Below the pieces are notes generated by a model, which had not been told where the DNA came from, made no database searches, and saw nothing but the letters and a program-made list of their open reading frames with translations. A DNA stretch of 64,000 nt from Naematelia aurantialba (lineage: Eukaryota; Basidiomycota; Tremellomycetes; Tremellales; Naemateliaceae): NCBI GenBank assembly GCA_021527695.1, contig JAKFAO010000005.1, positions 1,302,001 through 1,366,000 of the forward strand, read 5' to 3'. Position numbers and translations under genes: made by a program. Shown in pieces: positions 1 through 12,167 of this stretch. Positions within the stretch are counted from its first letter, which is position 1, and the number at the start of each line of letters is the position of its first letter.

Positions 1-1225
1 GGAGGTCCGGATGAACGAAGCCGCAGAACGCACATGACTTTGGTGTCGTGTCCGACGAGATTCCGCAGAGACGACGACATGGCGAGACAAGGACCGACAG
101 CTATGCAAGGGGAGACAGTACAATAACACTGAGCAAGACGGCAACAAGGATGACAAAGAGGACGAGTTGAGCCGTGTGGCTCGTGCACGAAAGGAGTCGT
201 CAATTGGAACAGCACCATCGATCGGCAGAGCTGGAAAAGCCGAAGAGAATCCAGGCACAGTGGCTAGGCTGGCTCTAGGCTCTCGGTGACATCTCTATAT
301 AAGTATAGCGAGCAAGCGATGCATGCATGGCGAGTGTCGAGGGGAAGACAGCGAATGGATATTCCTACTCGATGCAAGACGAGGATTCGTCTGCCTTCGC
401 CGTGCAAGTGTGCCGAGCGATCGCCGTGCCTGCGGCCGCTGCCTGATCGATCTCTTGTGATTCTCGTGATCTTTGACTCTGTTCTCCAGCACCGGAGTAT
501 TCAGTGCTACAGCAGGCAGTACAGCCTCTCTACTGTGCAGTACCTCGGCCTCCCGCTCTGTGGCCGCCCAGCACCAAGCACCGTTGCCCGTCGTGGTACG
601 AGGATCGCTGCACACGGGTGGCCGGTACCTCCTGTACGCCGGAACCTACTTTCACCGCTGTCTCGTATTAACCCTCGGCATGTGATTGGTTCTGACTGGT
701 GCCGAGGGTCGCACACACTCGTATTCAAAGTTACCGCGCCCCTTCATTGACCCCCCGTGTCTGTCGCCTCCAGCCCCTGCTCTGCTCTGTCTAGGACAGC
801 GCCGAAACGTTGTTGCACTATTTTGGACACGCGCACTACCATATGCGTCTTTAAATGACGCCACGCAAAATGAGGCGTCCTGAAAGCTGTCCATTGCGTC
901 GTCGCCTGGGAGGGATTTTTTTTGGTTTTGGTGCGCAGTTTGACAGGTTGACTCGTTGTCTCGTTGCTCGTCGTCGGTGCATCTGAAACGGAGCATCAGA
1001 GGTGGTACGAGAATGGCTCCTTTCATCCCCGGGAGCACAATCGCCCCTTACAAGAACTGATTGCTTGTTCATCGCCCCGCAAACCTCGGTCATCGTCCAC
1101 CTCCGTCGAAGTCTCGTCCTTCCGGTTTGCCTTCTTTCCATACCCATCATACACGCCAGTGCGGCGGCAGCGAGCGATAGCGACAGATACAGCGACAGCG
1201 ACAGCCATAAGCGAGCGAGAAAAAG
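1..1225. other. Left-edge region, no gene resolved
   Basis: No protein family is recognisable here. A TATATAAG box lies at 296-303, and 24 bp downstream an ATG at 327 opens a 39-codon frame ending at 446 that uses GC-ending codons like real genes nearby. A second open stretch at 473-685 has similar composition, but I could not join the two with canonical splice sites. The region may hold a small gene or the 5' leader of the b561 gene that starts at 1226. Confidence 0.3.
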
Positions 1226-3825
1226 ATGTTGGCACAAATGTGGCTCGTGTGGGTCACAGCTTCGGCTGCTCTGGCAGCCGCAGCAGCGGGAACTACGGTG
1301 GACACGGTGGAACTGGCAACGAGCAACAGCCCCAGCAACAGCAACAGCACGAGCAAAAGCAACAGCACGAGCAGCTCGAACACAACGGTCACCGGGCAGC
1401 AAGTCTGCAATCCCGTATGCTTATCGTGCCCTGCTCTCTTGCTGCGAGACTGACGTCGGACAGACCATCTGCGTGACCGCCCTGAGAGACGCAGCCAGCA
1501 AGATCGATACCTGTGAGTCGGCGAGGTGGCGGTCGACCGAGCCGTTCCATTCATCGTTCGTGACCGAGGCTGAAGCAGGGATTCACGCAGATACCCTCGC
1601 ACCCGCTGCTGATCTGTCCATTGGCCTGAGCGAGTTTGGCTGGATTGCGATGTAGGTCTGGTCCCAAGTCTGCACATCGTCCACACCGTCCACACCGTCC
1701 ATACCGACCATACCGACCACACCGTCCACACCGTCCACACCGTCCACACCGTCCACACCGTCCACACCGTCTACACCGTCCACACCGTCACACTGTTCAC
1801 ACCGTCCACACCGTCCATACCGACCATACCGACCACACCGTCCACATCTACCTTCCTCCCCAATTGAGCAAACTGACGAGATGGCACAGAGGATTCGGTA
1901 GCCAGATGGGTGAGCCGCACCACTTGCCTGCCGTGCGGAACGCTGATCCACCGCAGCCAACTCACCAATGATCATCACTTGGCCCAATTCGGATGGGACG
2001 TTTACGCTCTCGCAGCGGCAAGCGACGGGCGAGGTCGCTCCTAAAGGTGCGTCCGGCTCGACCCTTGGCCCTTGCGCGTCTGCCGTCTTGCTCCCTCCTC
2101 TCCACGTCACCTACCCCACCACAATACAGCCGCCACCACGATCGCCACCACCCCACTATCACTACCACCACCACTACCTCATGACCGCCACCGCCGCTAC
2201 CACTGCCGCCACCACCGCCATTAGCCGTCTGATCCAGCTCACAAGTCTCCATAGTCGTCTCATCTCCAGCGCGCAAGGCCACACTCCAATCCGCCCAGTC
2301 ATTCTCCAACACTTCTTCCACCGCCATCACCTTCACCCTCCCCGTCACTTCCTCCTCTACTTCCTCTTCGTCCGCCTCAGCTGCCTCGGCCTCCTCGTCC
2401 ACGGCGAGCAGCACGAGCCTGATCTGGGCGTACTCTTCCAGAAACCCCAACTCCTCCTCTTCCTCCGCTACGATCCAGCAACACGATAACATGGGCACCA
2501 TGTCGGTCGACCTTCTCGCCGCCTACTCGCCTTCTGGGTCCTCTTCCTCTTCATCTGATGCTGATACCGAGGGCCCCAGCCGCAGCGTCGTCGTGACGCA
2601 CGCAGTGATCGGCGGGGTGGCGACCCTCGCTGTCTTCCCCCTGGGCGTGCTGATCCCCCGCATCGCTAGGGGGTTCACTACAAAGCGGTGGTGGTTCCCG
2701 GCGCACAGCGCTGCGAACGGTCTAGTCGGAGGGGTGTTGGTGATTGTTGCGTTTGGGCTCGCCGTGAACCGTTTCGATGGCGGCATCAACTCTGCTCATC
2801 GAGTGAGTGCTACTATCCCGCCGGTATTCCACGCTAGGAGATACTATACACCGACGACAATCTTTTTCTTTGACTTGGGACATGGTTTCGCGGGCTAACG
2901 ATGTAGAAATGCGGACTGGCCCTCTTCATCCTCGTCATCGCCCAGGTCGCGCTGGGCGTTGGGATGCACTACTACCGTCCTCCCCGCACTATCCTCTTCA
3001 CGACCGCTGCAGGGAGGGGCCCGTCGAATTTCTCCCACATGCTCCTGGGACTCGTCGTGCTCGTCCTCGGCTGGGTGACGGCTTGGTACGGTAAGTCTCC
3101 TGCTTTCCTGCGCGTCCTCGCCTATGCTCCATTCATCTACAGCTATGTTTGCTGTTCCCTCTTTGCTCCTCTCTCCTGTAGGATACCAGTCATTGTCACT
3201 TGGCCCAGTCTCTGATGTGGAAGAGAAGCTCGGCGCTGACTATGGTTAGGGATCGACAGCGAGTGGGCAGTCTACAGCGGCTCTGCACTGGGTGTTGGCT
3301 GGAAAGTCCTCTGGGGACTGGTGGTCTCCGTGAGCTTCATTCATTTGACAGGGTATCCACATTCCAGCCGTCGTGCCCTCCCACCATCGCAAGACAGTCC
3401 CCATCCCCCCCTCTCATCCCCGGCCCCCCCCCCCATCTACCCCTCTCTCCACGCTCGCAGAACTCGCAGCGCTGACCCATCTCTTACGACGTCAGATCAC
3501 CTCGCTAGTCTACATTGCAGGCCTCGTCTTCCTCCTCCCGAAACAGCGCGACATGGAAGCCGGCGCCCGCCGGACCCGCCGAGAAACCGACCTCGAGCTC
3601 TCGCGCGCAGCGTACCTCAAGGAACAAGGCGGCGGCGCGCCGGCCCCAGCCCCGGCCCACGCTACCCACGCCACCCACGCTACCCACGCTCAGGGCTATA
3701 ATGCGCAACCTCTACCTCGGACTGCGGCGTATCCGTCTCAGTATCCCGCCCAGCAGCCATCGGCGCAGTGGCAGTCGCAGCGCCGGCCTGTGCCTCCTCT
3801 GGACCTGCGAGACCAGTGGACGTAA
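1226..3825 (+). CDS. Secreted DOMON (CDH-cytochrome-like) plus cytochrome b561 membrane protein
   Basis: Nine exons: 1226-1414, 1464-1512, 1591-1651, 1890-1909, 1957-2046, 2246-2802, 2907-3090, 3250-3329, 3496-3825; about 519 aa. An N-terminal signal peptide (MLAQMWLVWVTASAAL) is followed by a Ser/Asn-rich linker. Next comes a DOMON domain with GWIAIGFGSQM and MIITWPNSDG, as in the haem b domain of cellobiose dehydrogenase. A Met in GFGSQM and a His in IQQHDNMG are placed to act as axial haem ligands. After a Ser-rich stretch, several hydrophobic helices carry the b561 histidines (VVVTHAVIGG, PAHSAANG, NFSHMLLG). The C-terminal tail is hydrophilic, with an ATH repeat, and probably cytoplasmic. 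Such fusions move electrons across a membrane, in fungi often linked to extracellular oxidation or metal reduction; the substrate cannot be read from sequence. Frame continuity over nine exons makes the model firm; the 2047-2245 intron is the least certain. Confidence 0.85.
1678..1848. repeat. 9-bp minisatellite inside intron 3 of the DOMON-b561 gene
   Basis: Tandem copies of CCACACCGT with variants CCATACCGA and CCACACTGT fill most of the 238-bp intron 1652-1889. The intron keeps a GTAGGT donor, a CTGAC branch site and a CACAG acceptor, so the repeat is removed by splicing. The open frames running through it on both strands are artefacts of the 3n unit. Confidence 0.9.
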
Positions 3826-4517
3826 CCCGCGGCGATCTAGGTGAAGAGTCTCACCCATTCGGATCTGTGTATGCTGTCAGCGCGATTGGGATAGGAAAAG
3901 GAAGAAAAGAAACGTTGTATGGTTGGTCGACTCGGAAAACGCAGCGGGCGTTGGAAGATACCGGGGCGACATTGCTGTCTGCTGCCTGCTCCGTGCTGCC
4001 CGCTGTCTATTGTCTGTTGCCTGGCGCCTGCCGCAGGCTGTTTGGCGTCTGCCGCATGCTGTTTGGCGTCTGCCGCATGCCTGTTGTCCGTGTATAGAAG
4101 GCTGTATCCCACCGCCGACATAGAAGTACAAGTCTCCCGTCTGTCTTGTCTGTGTATAGAAAGCTGTATCCCCGCCGATATAAAAGTACAAGTGATGTCA
4201 CCCATGTCCTATCTCCAGTCTTTGCTCGCGCGCAAAACGTAACACCATAGGCCCGTTTACGTCCAGCCCACATCCCCCGCGTCCGTCGTCACGCGATCGT
4301 CCCGACGAGCGCCTGGAGGTCGCACGGAGGTCTCGAGGGCCCGAGACGGTACAGTTGCACGTGCCAAAATGCATCCAGTGGCAAAAACTATACGTACGGA
4401 ATATTCAAGAACTACAATCCTCAGCGGACGACGACCACGACCTTGTACAAAGGAACCCCAGCCCTCAAGCCAGTATCCCGCACAATCACACCCTGCATCT
4501 ACTAACACTCCAGCCGT
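3826..4517. repeat. Gap between two genes' 3' ends, with local duplications
   Basis: No gene is seen. Near-identical 42-44 bp copies lie at 4090-4133 and 4152-4193, each running from GTGTATAGAA to AGTACAAG. Just upstream, 4015-4080 repeats a CTGTTTGGCGTCTGCCGC unit. The b561 gene (+) and the coiled-coil gene (-) converge here, so this is shared 3' flank. Confidence 0.7.
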
Positions 4518-7500
4518 TCATACCTCGATCACCTCGCCAACGCAGCATTTACATCCAAAGCGGAAATCCAGCTTCATGTCACGCGCACCTTCAGACGACC
4601 GAACCTCGTCTTCTGCTGCTGCTGCTGCTGCTGTTGCTGCTACATGGAGCGGAGGTGGTGAGTGCCGCTTGGGAAGGTAACTTGCCAAAAACCCCATCGA
4701 AGATGACACGGAGGACGTTGTCAATGCCGACTGCGTCGCGGCAGTGGATCCGACGGCAGAGCTCGACCGCGTCGTTCGGTCCGAGGTGGCGTGCGGCACA
4801 AGCTCGATACCGGCGTCTGACAGCGATATCGGCGGCAAGTCCAGTCCTGCATCTGCGTCGACCGCGCCTCCCACGTCGCCTTCCGCGTCGCCAAACTCGG
4901 CCAGGTCCAGACGATGTAACAAGCCAGACAAGCCAAAGAAGGACTCGCGTTGCGCGGCCTTGCTGGGCTGAATAGGTCCTTGAGGGAAGCCCCATGCTTT
5001 CATACGGTACGCATTCGGATCGGGAGTCGACGCGGATACCGCTTCAGGCGCACCCGGGACATCTGAAGGGATTGGCGTAGCAGGCGTGACGATCGCTTCG
5101 GGGATACTGAAGGCTGAGGTTGGGCCCGAGGTCTTCTCGTGTTGATCTGCCAAGACTGACGGAAGGAGTGGTCGGAAGGATGACGGCTCCTTGAGAGTCC
5201 CGGGTGCGGACGAACCCCACAGTAGCCCCGGCTGTTGTGCATGCTCCGCTTCTAGTGTCGCAATCTTCGAAAGGAGACGACCTTTCTCACTCCGCTCTCG
5301 CTCGAGCTGCGAAGTCAAGCCAAATAGCTCTTTGCGGAGATCTTCAATGAGCACATTCTGGTCGTTGGCGCTCGGAGCAGCAGAAACGACGGAAAGGCGA
5401 TCGCTCACTAATCAAACTGTCAGCGGCCTTCTCCGGGCTGGACAACGAACTCACATTTGCGCATACGCTCACGAAGAACCACAGTTTCACGCCGCTCGGC
5501 TTCAAGCCGCGTTTCGAGATTGCCGCAACGCTCCTTCCATACCAATACGTCCTCCTTGAGAGCATCTCTCTCCATCTCGAGCTCGAGGCGGCCATCCCGC
5601 CAACTGCCGTCGCTTTCCTCACTTTTCCTACCAACGCGATTCTGAAATTCCTCCTCGTCCGTTTCGTCCACTTCGCCCAAAATCCGTCCGGCACCCGCAC
5701 CCTCGGCGCCGAGGCTCGCCAGAGAGGTTGGACGTGGACATGGGCGCTTGAGTGATCGCGGGATGTTCCCGTTGCCAGAGAATCGCGGGGACGAGAAAGT
5801 CATCGGAGGACTGGTCATAGGTGGCGAGGCAACTCCAGACCAATCTCTCGACGAGCCTGACTGCGAGTACGTATCGGCGTCCTTCTTGTAGCTGATCGAG
5901 CTGCCACGAGAGCCATTAGCTGTCGCAGCTCGCCGCCGGGCGGACGCGGAATTCGCAGATTTCGGTGTAGAAATCGCCCCAGGGATCGGTGTAGAGTTTG
6001 CAGATGGAAGCGCGTTGTAGCTGCTAGACGTGACGCCTGAGAGTGGCCGAGGACGACCACGGCCAATTGGGCCATAGCTCTTGGTAGGACTGGTCTGACG
6101 AAGTGGCGACTCTATCAATCCCCTTGCAGGTGTGACGGATGCGTGAGACAGCAGAGTCAGCTCTCGAAGACGAGTCGGAGTCGGGGAAAAGATCGGCACA
6201 TCTGTGCACGCCAACGGCGAAGCCACCTCGTGTACAGGCTGTGTAATCGGCTGAACGGCCGTATTATCATCTGCAGTCGAGGCTGGCGTTTCGTCATCAT
6301 CGTTCTCATCCTCTTCGGCTAGCACACTAAGACCGGTCGTTACGCTCGCTCTTTTCAGCGAAGAGAGATCGATGCCGAATCCCAGCCCATCGTCCGCGCT
6401 TAAGGAATGAACAGAGAATCCACCAGATCCGCTTGACCAGCGAGTAGGGACGACCGGTTCGTCTTGCTCCGGTGAGGACCATGAAAACGGAGATGCTGAT
6501 AGCCCATTGGGAAAGGAGGTACTCGATGTGCCTGAAAGCACGAGTGAGGCTGGTCGGCCAAAGGAAAAGCTGCTCAGCGCATCCGATACGGGGCGCGTCG
6601 ACGACGAGTTAGACGATACATCCTCATCGTCGAGGTCCGGTAGGCTAATCTCGGAGGGCGGTTCTTGAACCTCTGGTGACGCCCTCCCGCCACCGGTGAG
6701 TTTTTCCAGGGCTTTCTTCCGGTAATCTGCCTTCTCCTTTTCGGCTTCTGCGCCTCTCCCAGACGGCTCAAATTTCAAACGCTGACCATTGAGGGGGATA
6801 CTAGTTGGTGTTGTGGCCTCACTGCCGCTGAGCGGCGAACGGGGTGAGTGAGGAATACTTCGAGATGTTGGAAGTCCTAGCGAGTTAGGCCGGGTCGCAA
6901 GTTTCAAATTTGGCAAGGAGATCGAGTTTGATCGCGTGTGGGAGTGGCGTTTCTGAGCTAGCTTTGATGGTGAGGATGGAGACCCGGAGGATGGGGTCAG
7001 AGATCCGCGTGACGGGCCGGGGGCAGAGGGGGAACCGAAGGCAAGAGGTGTTGCCTTTGTCAAATGCAGACTAGGAGGCCGAGATAGCGGAGTCGACAGA
7101 TCCTTCGAAGGTGATCGTGACGATTCCCCCCAATACGATTCGAAGAGGAAAGGCGATCGCAGAATTCGCCTGTCATTGGGTGATGGAGAGCGCGGGGGCG
7201 GCTTTGAGCCAAATGAGAACGCGGACAGCCGATTTCTCGTCACATCGCCTTCCCGAGCTGTCGGAGGCGTTCCAGGCCGGTCATGCTCAGGCAGAGTACC
7301 CATGGAGTCCGGTATAGGGGTCGCAGGAGTAGTGATTATCTCGTTCGGCGTCAAAGTTGTATCATCCGCGCCGAGGACAGCAGATCCAGCTGATAGTGGC
7401 TCAGGCCGTTTGTCAAAAACGCTCATCACGCTGTTTCGTGCGGAGCCTTGATTTGCTGAGAAGCTTGACGGCTGCCGACGATGACTTGCTAGACTGCCTT

Positions 7501-7892
7501 TGCTGCGGGGTTTCCTCAGTTTGTGCCTTTCCTCGCCCAAAGTGTCGGCCAGAACCTCTTTGCTCTTTTTTCGCGCAGGATTGCGAGGGTGACGAGCGTT
7601 TCCGGCATCCCCTTCCGTTAGTGGTAATGGTGCGACCGGGGCCGGGGAGCGCGATTGCCCAGATGATGATGACGATACTGTAGGAGAGTGAGTGACGATG
7701 GCTGAGGATGATGTTTGTCCAGATGAACGCGATGCTCGAAATGTCTGCAGCTGGTTACGAAGTCAGCTAAGCTCGGTCGCGTTACAAGCAGTAAAAGGAA
7801 CACTAGGAACTTGCCTTCTTGCGTGCAGCCGCCAGCCTCTGAGCTCTGAGCTCCGCACTATCTGCTTCGAGCTGAATTTGTTTGTTCGACAT
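4518..7892 (-). CDS. Large Ser/Pro-rich coiled-coil protein of unknown function
   Basis: Three exons: 7892-7815, 7744-5455, 5407-4518; about 1085 aa. The start MSNKQIQLEADSAELRAQRL leads into a short basic helix (AAARKK). A long disordered Ser/Pro-rich region follows, and then a coiled coil across the second intron (DALKEDVLVWKERCGNLETR, then NVLIEDLRKELFGLTSQLER). The motif TPATPIP occurs once in exon 2 and once in exon 3. The C-terminus is a short conserved-looking block with GCKCC followed by VGEVIEV. The first intron appears to be GC-AG (AAG|GCAAGT...CTGCAG, 7745-7814); no GT donor keeps the frame. I do not recognise the family. The short basic N-terminal helix and coiled coil would suit a Golgi or cytoskeletal scaffold, but that is a guess. 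Confidence 0.7.
4614..4640. repeat. CTG/CAG triplet run in coding sequence
   Basis: A CTG run with one interruption lies in the last exon of the coiled-coil gene and encodes a poly-alanine tract on the minus strand (VAATAAAAAAEDEV). It is a likely site of length variation between strains. Confidence 0.85.
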
Positions 7893-9237
7893 TTTGTCCA
7901 AGGCTGGGTTATACGAGGTCCTTTGGCGGAGGCAGCCGAGGTAGGCCAACTACCTACAGAGGCGTAGTATGAGATGATCCAGGAGGAGGAGAGCTGTGAC
8001 ACGTAAAGATCGTGAGATGTAAAGAACGTATGTGATCCGACCGCGGGGCTGAGTGCTGACGCGTTGAGTGATCCACTAGACTTGCAAAGGTCAAAGCGCG
8101 TACCTTTTGGCAGGTGGTTGTGTACTGGTCCAAGGAGGGTACTGAACTTTGGATCTGCAGAGCTTGACCGAGTGATCAGCTGCTCACAGCCCGAAAGCCC
8201 GCTCTGCGGCCAGATACACTTCTCTCGTGATCCCGTTAAGCACTCCTTGCTTTTCCTCTGTTCGTGCAAATCGATCCTCGCGAACCTGCATGGGCAACAT
8301 GCAAGTTTGTAGTGTTTGACTGGGCGCTTTCACCTAGATGGCTGGTCCAGTCGGCCTTGCTGGCTGTTTGCTTGATGACTGCGCGTCAAAGGGACCACGC
8401 AGAGGGATTCAGAGGACCGATCGTCGCGGTTTGAATTTGAAATGACCGTGGCGAGATTCTGGCAGTTAGATGGAGGGTAGTATGATACAAAGAGCGTTGA
8501 TATACCGGAATGAGCGTGAGTCTATGGATGTTGTAGATTAATGAGAGGAGGAGTAGAGAGGCCAAGGGAGGATATGGGATCATGACTAGAGAAAAAAGGA
8601 CGCGTTGGACAAAGAGAGCGCATTGATCTCTCAGGCACGGTTCAAACCGTGAAAAGGCAAGCGCGTCGGCTTCCATAATGTCGACGACGGCCCCCGTGGG
8701 ATCCCATTTTGTCTTTGGTATGCGCAAAGCGACTCTTTCTCTTCGTATCTCAGAGACCACAAGCTGGAAACGTAAAGCGCACGAGCATATGGCATGTCGT
8801 CAAGCGCGCACAAACAGATGGCATGGCAGATGCATCTCGAGTTCCTTTCTCCTTTCCTCCTTTCTTCCTTTCCTCCGTTCCTCCGTTCTTCCCTTCCTTC
8901 CTTCCGTCCTTCCTTCCTTCTCTCCCCAGAGCTCAGACCGTGATCCATCGAAGCTCTTCCCCTCCTTCTGTCTCTGACGATCCCATAGCATCGTGCTAAA
9001 CTCTACTCATCCCCGAGGTTGGGGTCAGCGCTTAGACTAAGCGTAGTGGTGGTCGTCAAACAGCACTCCCGTTGCCTGGCGACGAAAACGACCCCGAAAT
9101 ATGGCTGGATCCAATCTGCTATAGCTCTAAAGTATATAAGTCCGCGCCGGCGCTGTCTCTGGATATGCTTCTGTCTCTGTCACTATCGGTCGCAAAGTAC
9201 TGACCTAGTCAAGAAACGCTTCGCATAGCAAGAAGCC
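7893..9237. other. Divergent promoter region with polypyrimidine tract
   Basis: This 1.3 kb separates the start of the minus-strand coiled-coil gene from the plus-strand dynamin-like gene. I see no coding sequence of its own. A pyrimidine-rich tract of TTCCTTCC-type units runs at 8839-8926. Confidence 0.6.
9133..9140 (+). promoter_or_regulatory. Putative TATA box of the dynamin-like gene
   Basis: TATATAAG lies 98 bp upstream of the ATG at 9238, in a good position for a core promoter. Only the motif and its spacing support this. Confidence 0.45.
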
Positions 9238-12167
9238 ATGACTTACTCGCTAGCTACTCCGCTGACCCCGTCTCCGACAGAGAGGTCCGTGTTAGGTTCT
9301 CCTCACCGCCTCTCGCCGACCAATACACTGGTCAACGGCTTTGCAAGTCAGCAAGATACCACAGACCCGACTGCGGGCGTCTTTGCCGTCCACGATTGGC
9401 TTATCGGGAATTCGTCAGTCCTCTGCAATACACCGCCTGCTATGGCTAACCGCAGACCCAGCTCCGCTAACTTGGAACTACCTTGGACCAATATTGTTAG
9501 CATTGGTGGCCAGAGCGCAGGCAAATCAAGCGTGTAAGTCTGCTTGGGGCGCCATATGCGCACTGACATGGTCTGACTCGGCCAGGTTGAGTTCTCTTAG
9601 CGGGGTAAATCGGGGCTTCGCCATCGGGTAGGGCTCCTGACTAACCAATGCCAGATCCCTTTGTGGACAGCGCAAAGAACTGCGACGCAGTAAGACTCCT
9701 CTGCTCTGGGAAAGCAGTACGACTGATAGACCATAGCGGGCCGACCCAAATTCACTCTCGTCGGCGACCGGGTGCGCCATTTGAGGCATCCATTCAAGTT
9801 CTGCTACGGAATCAGAGGGATGCCCAGCCCCGCTCTGTGCACTTCACCGAGCACGCGATTCGGAGCCCCGACAAGCTCGCCGAAATCATGCGTTTGGCAG
9901 GGGACGAAGCGAGGCGGGTGAGGAGCGGTTTCCCCAACTTCAGGTGCGTGCACTCCTCATGGCTCCATTGGAATCAGCTGAGGCGGTGAATTCAGAACGT
10001 ACGAAAAAGTAATTCACATGACCACCGAGGAACGCGAAATGGACAAAGAGCACTGGGACCGCTTCACAGAAAATGTTGTGGTCTTGCATGTCAGTTTTGT
10101 GCATCCAGCCTTCCTTAAACAGCTGACGTTTTGGCAGGTCTCGGGTGCGGACCAACGGAATGTATCTATTGTGGATCTGCCTGGTGAGATGCTAATAGAC
10201 ATCAACGCCACCAAAGCCACAGCTAACAATGGAGGCTTAATGGGAGGGGTGTATGGCGAATTCATCAATGGCGAGTCGATCTTCGGACGCCACAGCCTCT
10301 CCACTGACGAGGAGAAGGGCTTGCTAACGAGTGTCTCTCAAAACCTGAGAACCTTGTAATGCTTTGCCTACCAGCAGGTGGCCGTAAGCCTCCTGCGTTT
10401 CTTTCCACAGAGACAGGGCTAACATAGTAAAGCGGATGCATCGTCAGATGCTCCAGAGGTTCGCCTGGTGATGAAGCACCGTCCCACTGGGGCAAGGACG
10501 ATCGGTTAGGCATTCATCTCTCGCTGCCGATCATTCTGATCTGACCAGTTTTTAGGACTGGTCACCAAGGCTGACCAGATTGAAGACCCCGCAGAGAATG
10601 CCTTTACAGACTTGATTCTCAACCGCAACAAGGACTGGAGCTGGTGGCCCGAGTTCGGTTGGCATCCCTTCCGGGGCAAACACCAAAACGAGGCCAGAGA
10701 CAACGTGTCCGATACGGTCGTTCGTATGAGACAGGAAGCACTGTTCCAACGCTCCGATTGGCAGGAGATCGCGAAGCAAGGTCAGACGAAGTTTGGAGTG
10801 GACAGCCTGTGTCAGACGGTTTATGACATCTTCGAAAGCCTTGTGGTGGGAGCGTGAGTGGTTGGAAATTACGTTCCTCTGATCCATGGATGCTGATGTA
10901 GACAGCGTCAGTTCGTTGAGGGAACACCTTGATGCCCAGTATGCCGTACTCGCCGGGAAGCTGTCCGCTTTACCGGCTTCGGAACAGCGCCCGATCGGCG
11001 CGCTGCACGATTTGATAATCGCCATCTCCCAGGACCTGGTCGAACATCTCGACGAACGTGCAAAGTACCATGACCAGCTTCTGAACCTACAGCTCGATCT
11101 CAGGAAGCAGATATTTTCCACTGTCCCGGGATTCATCCCGTTCCTCGAGGACGACGAGGGACGGTGCGAGACAGTTGAGCCGGTCTGGCTAGCGTCCTGG
11201 TCGGAGCGGGACGAATGTGAGGGGAAAGGCGTGTACCTCGACGCAGTAGTCGAAGCTGTCAAGGGGTACGCCGTTCTATCAGATCAAAAAGGGCATGACT
11301 GATCCCATATGTCAGATGGACTCGTGCCCGCGATGGGACTCGTCGCACCAAGAGCATCCGCCTTGATCTGCTCCGACGATATGTCGCTGGCTGGGATGCG
11401 ATTTGTGAAGGCTACGTCAAGGATCTGTGGCGTGTGGTGGACGCTGCTGTTGACGAGGTGATCACTCTTCAATGCGGCGACAAAGTTGCATTAGCTCAGT
11501 GCATCAAGTAAGCAGGTAACTAGTTCAAATGCGCAAGAAACAAGACTCATTGCCTTTAGGCAGCTCTTGCGCGTTCAACAAGAGATGTGCAAAACGAACA
11601 CTCTGGAGACGATCAGCCGTATCTGTGCACTCGAGCGGACCGACCCTTACCAGATCGACTACAAGGACGACGAGATGTCGGCCGACGTTGATGCGGTAAT
11701 CAAGTCATTCACCGATGCCTATGAGCAGCTTTGTGCAAGCCACGGGGGGGAAGACACAGACGAGCCCAAGACGTGCCGACTCGACCCCAAGTTGCGACAC
11801 GGCGTGTATACCGTGATCGCTGATGTGTTGGTCAACCTCGTTCAGGGGAGTAAGAGAGTGACACGAAGCGCCGGACGCGGGGCGCAGAACCAACTGTTTG
11901 AGTACTTGCGGTCGGTTGTGCCTACCCTCCGAGCGGGCCTGGGTTTGGAAGATGTTGACGAGCCGCTGCGGAAGAGGGCTCGAACGTTCTTCGAGGGCGA
12001 TCCGGCGGCGACGCGACAGCGCGAGGCCTTGCTCGCCCAGCAGGCTGATCTGGACCGCGTTGCGTGAGTACGATTAAATGACACTCGATCCATTCCTCCC
12101 TTGCTCGACTGACACTGCTGGCGCTGATGTGTGCTGTAGAGCGCAACTTCGAGCGTACATTTTGTAG
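9238..12167 (+). CDS. Dynamin-related (Mx-like) large GTPase
   Basis: Fourteen exons: 9238-9413, 9456-9533, 9586-9604, 9655-9689, 9737-9943, 9996-10089, 10138-10248, 10332-10377, 10433-10504, 10556-10853, 10906-11265, 11316-11507, 11560-12063, 12140-12167; about 739 aa. GTPase motifs are all present: P-loop GGQSAGKSSV, G3 DLPG (IVDLPG) and G4 TKAD (TIGLVTKADQ). A stalk region follows (SLREHLDAQYAVLAGKL), then a GED-like helical C-terminus ending in QLRAYIL. Family members self-assemble on membranes and use GTP for fission, fusion or tubulation. The fungal Mx-like branch has no settled role. The segment where switch I lies departs from the usual PRG..TRCP (IPLWTAQRTATHGPTQI). The exon border near 10249-10331 is uncertain because it shortens the segment after DLPG. 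The first intron (9414-9455) could be retained without breaking frame. Confidence 0.75.

Noticed and set aside
5457..7451. Several plus-strand frames across 5.4-7.5 kb
   Set aside because: They are antisense shadows of the minus-strand coiled-coil gene, whose frame is continuous for 760 codons.
8625..8660. tRNA-like B-box (GGTTCAAACC)
   Set aside because: The T-arm loop would be six bases and there is no matching acceptor stem or A box at the right distance.
9655..10560. Dynamin-like gene first looked like a pseudogene with several frame breaks
   Set aside because: Introns at 9690-9736, 10249-10331 and 10378-10432 with proper branch sites and AG acceptors restore one frame through to TIGLVTKAD, so the breaks are splicing, not decay.
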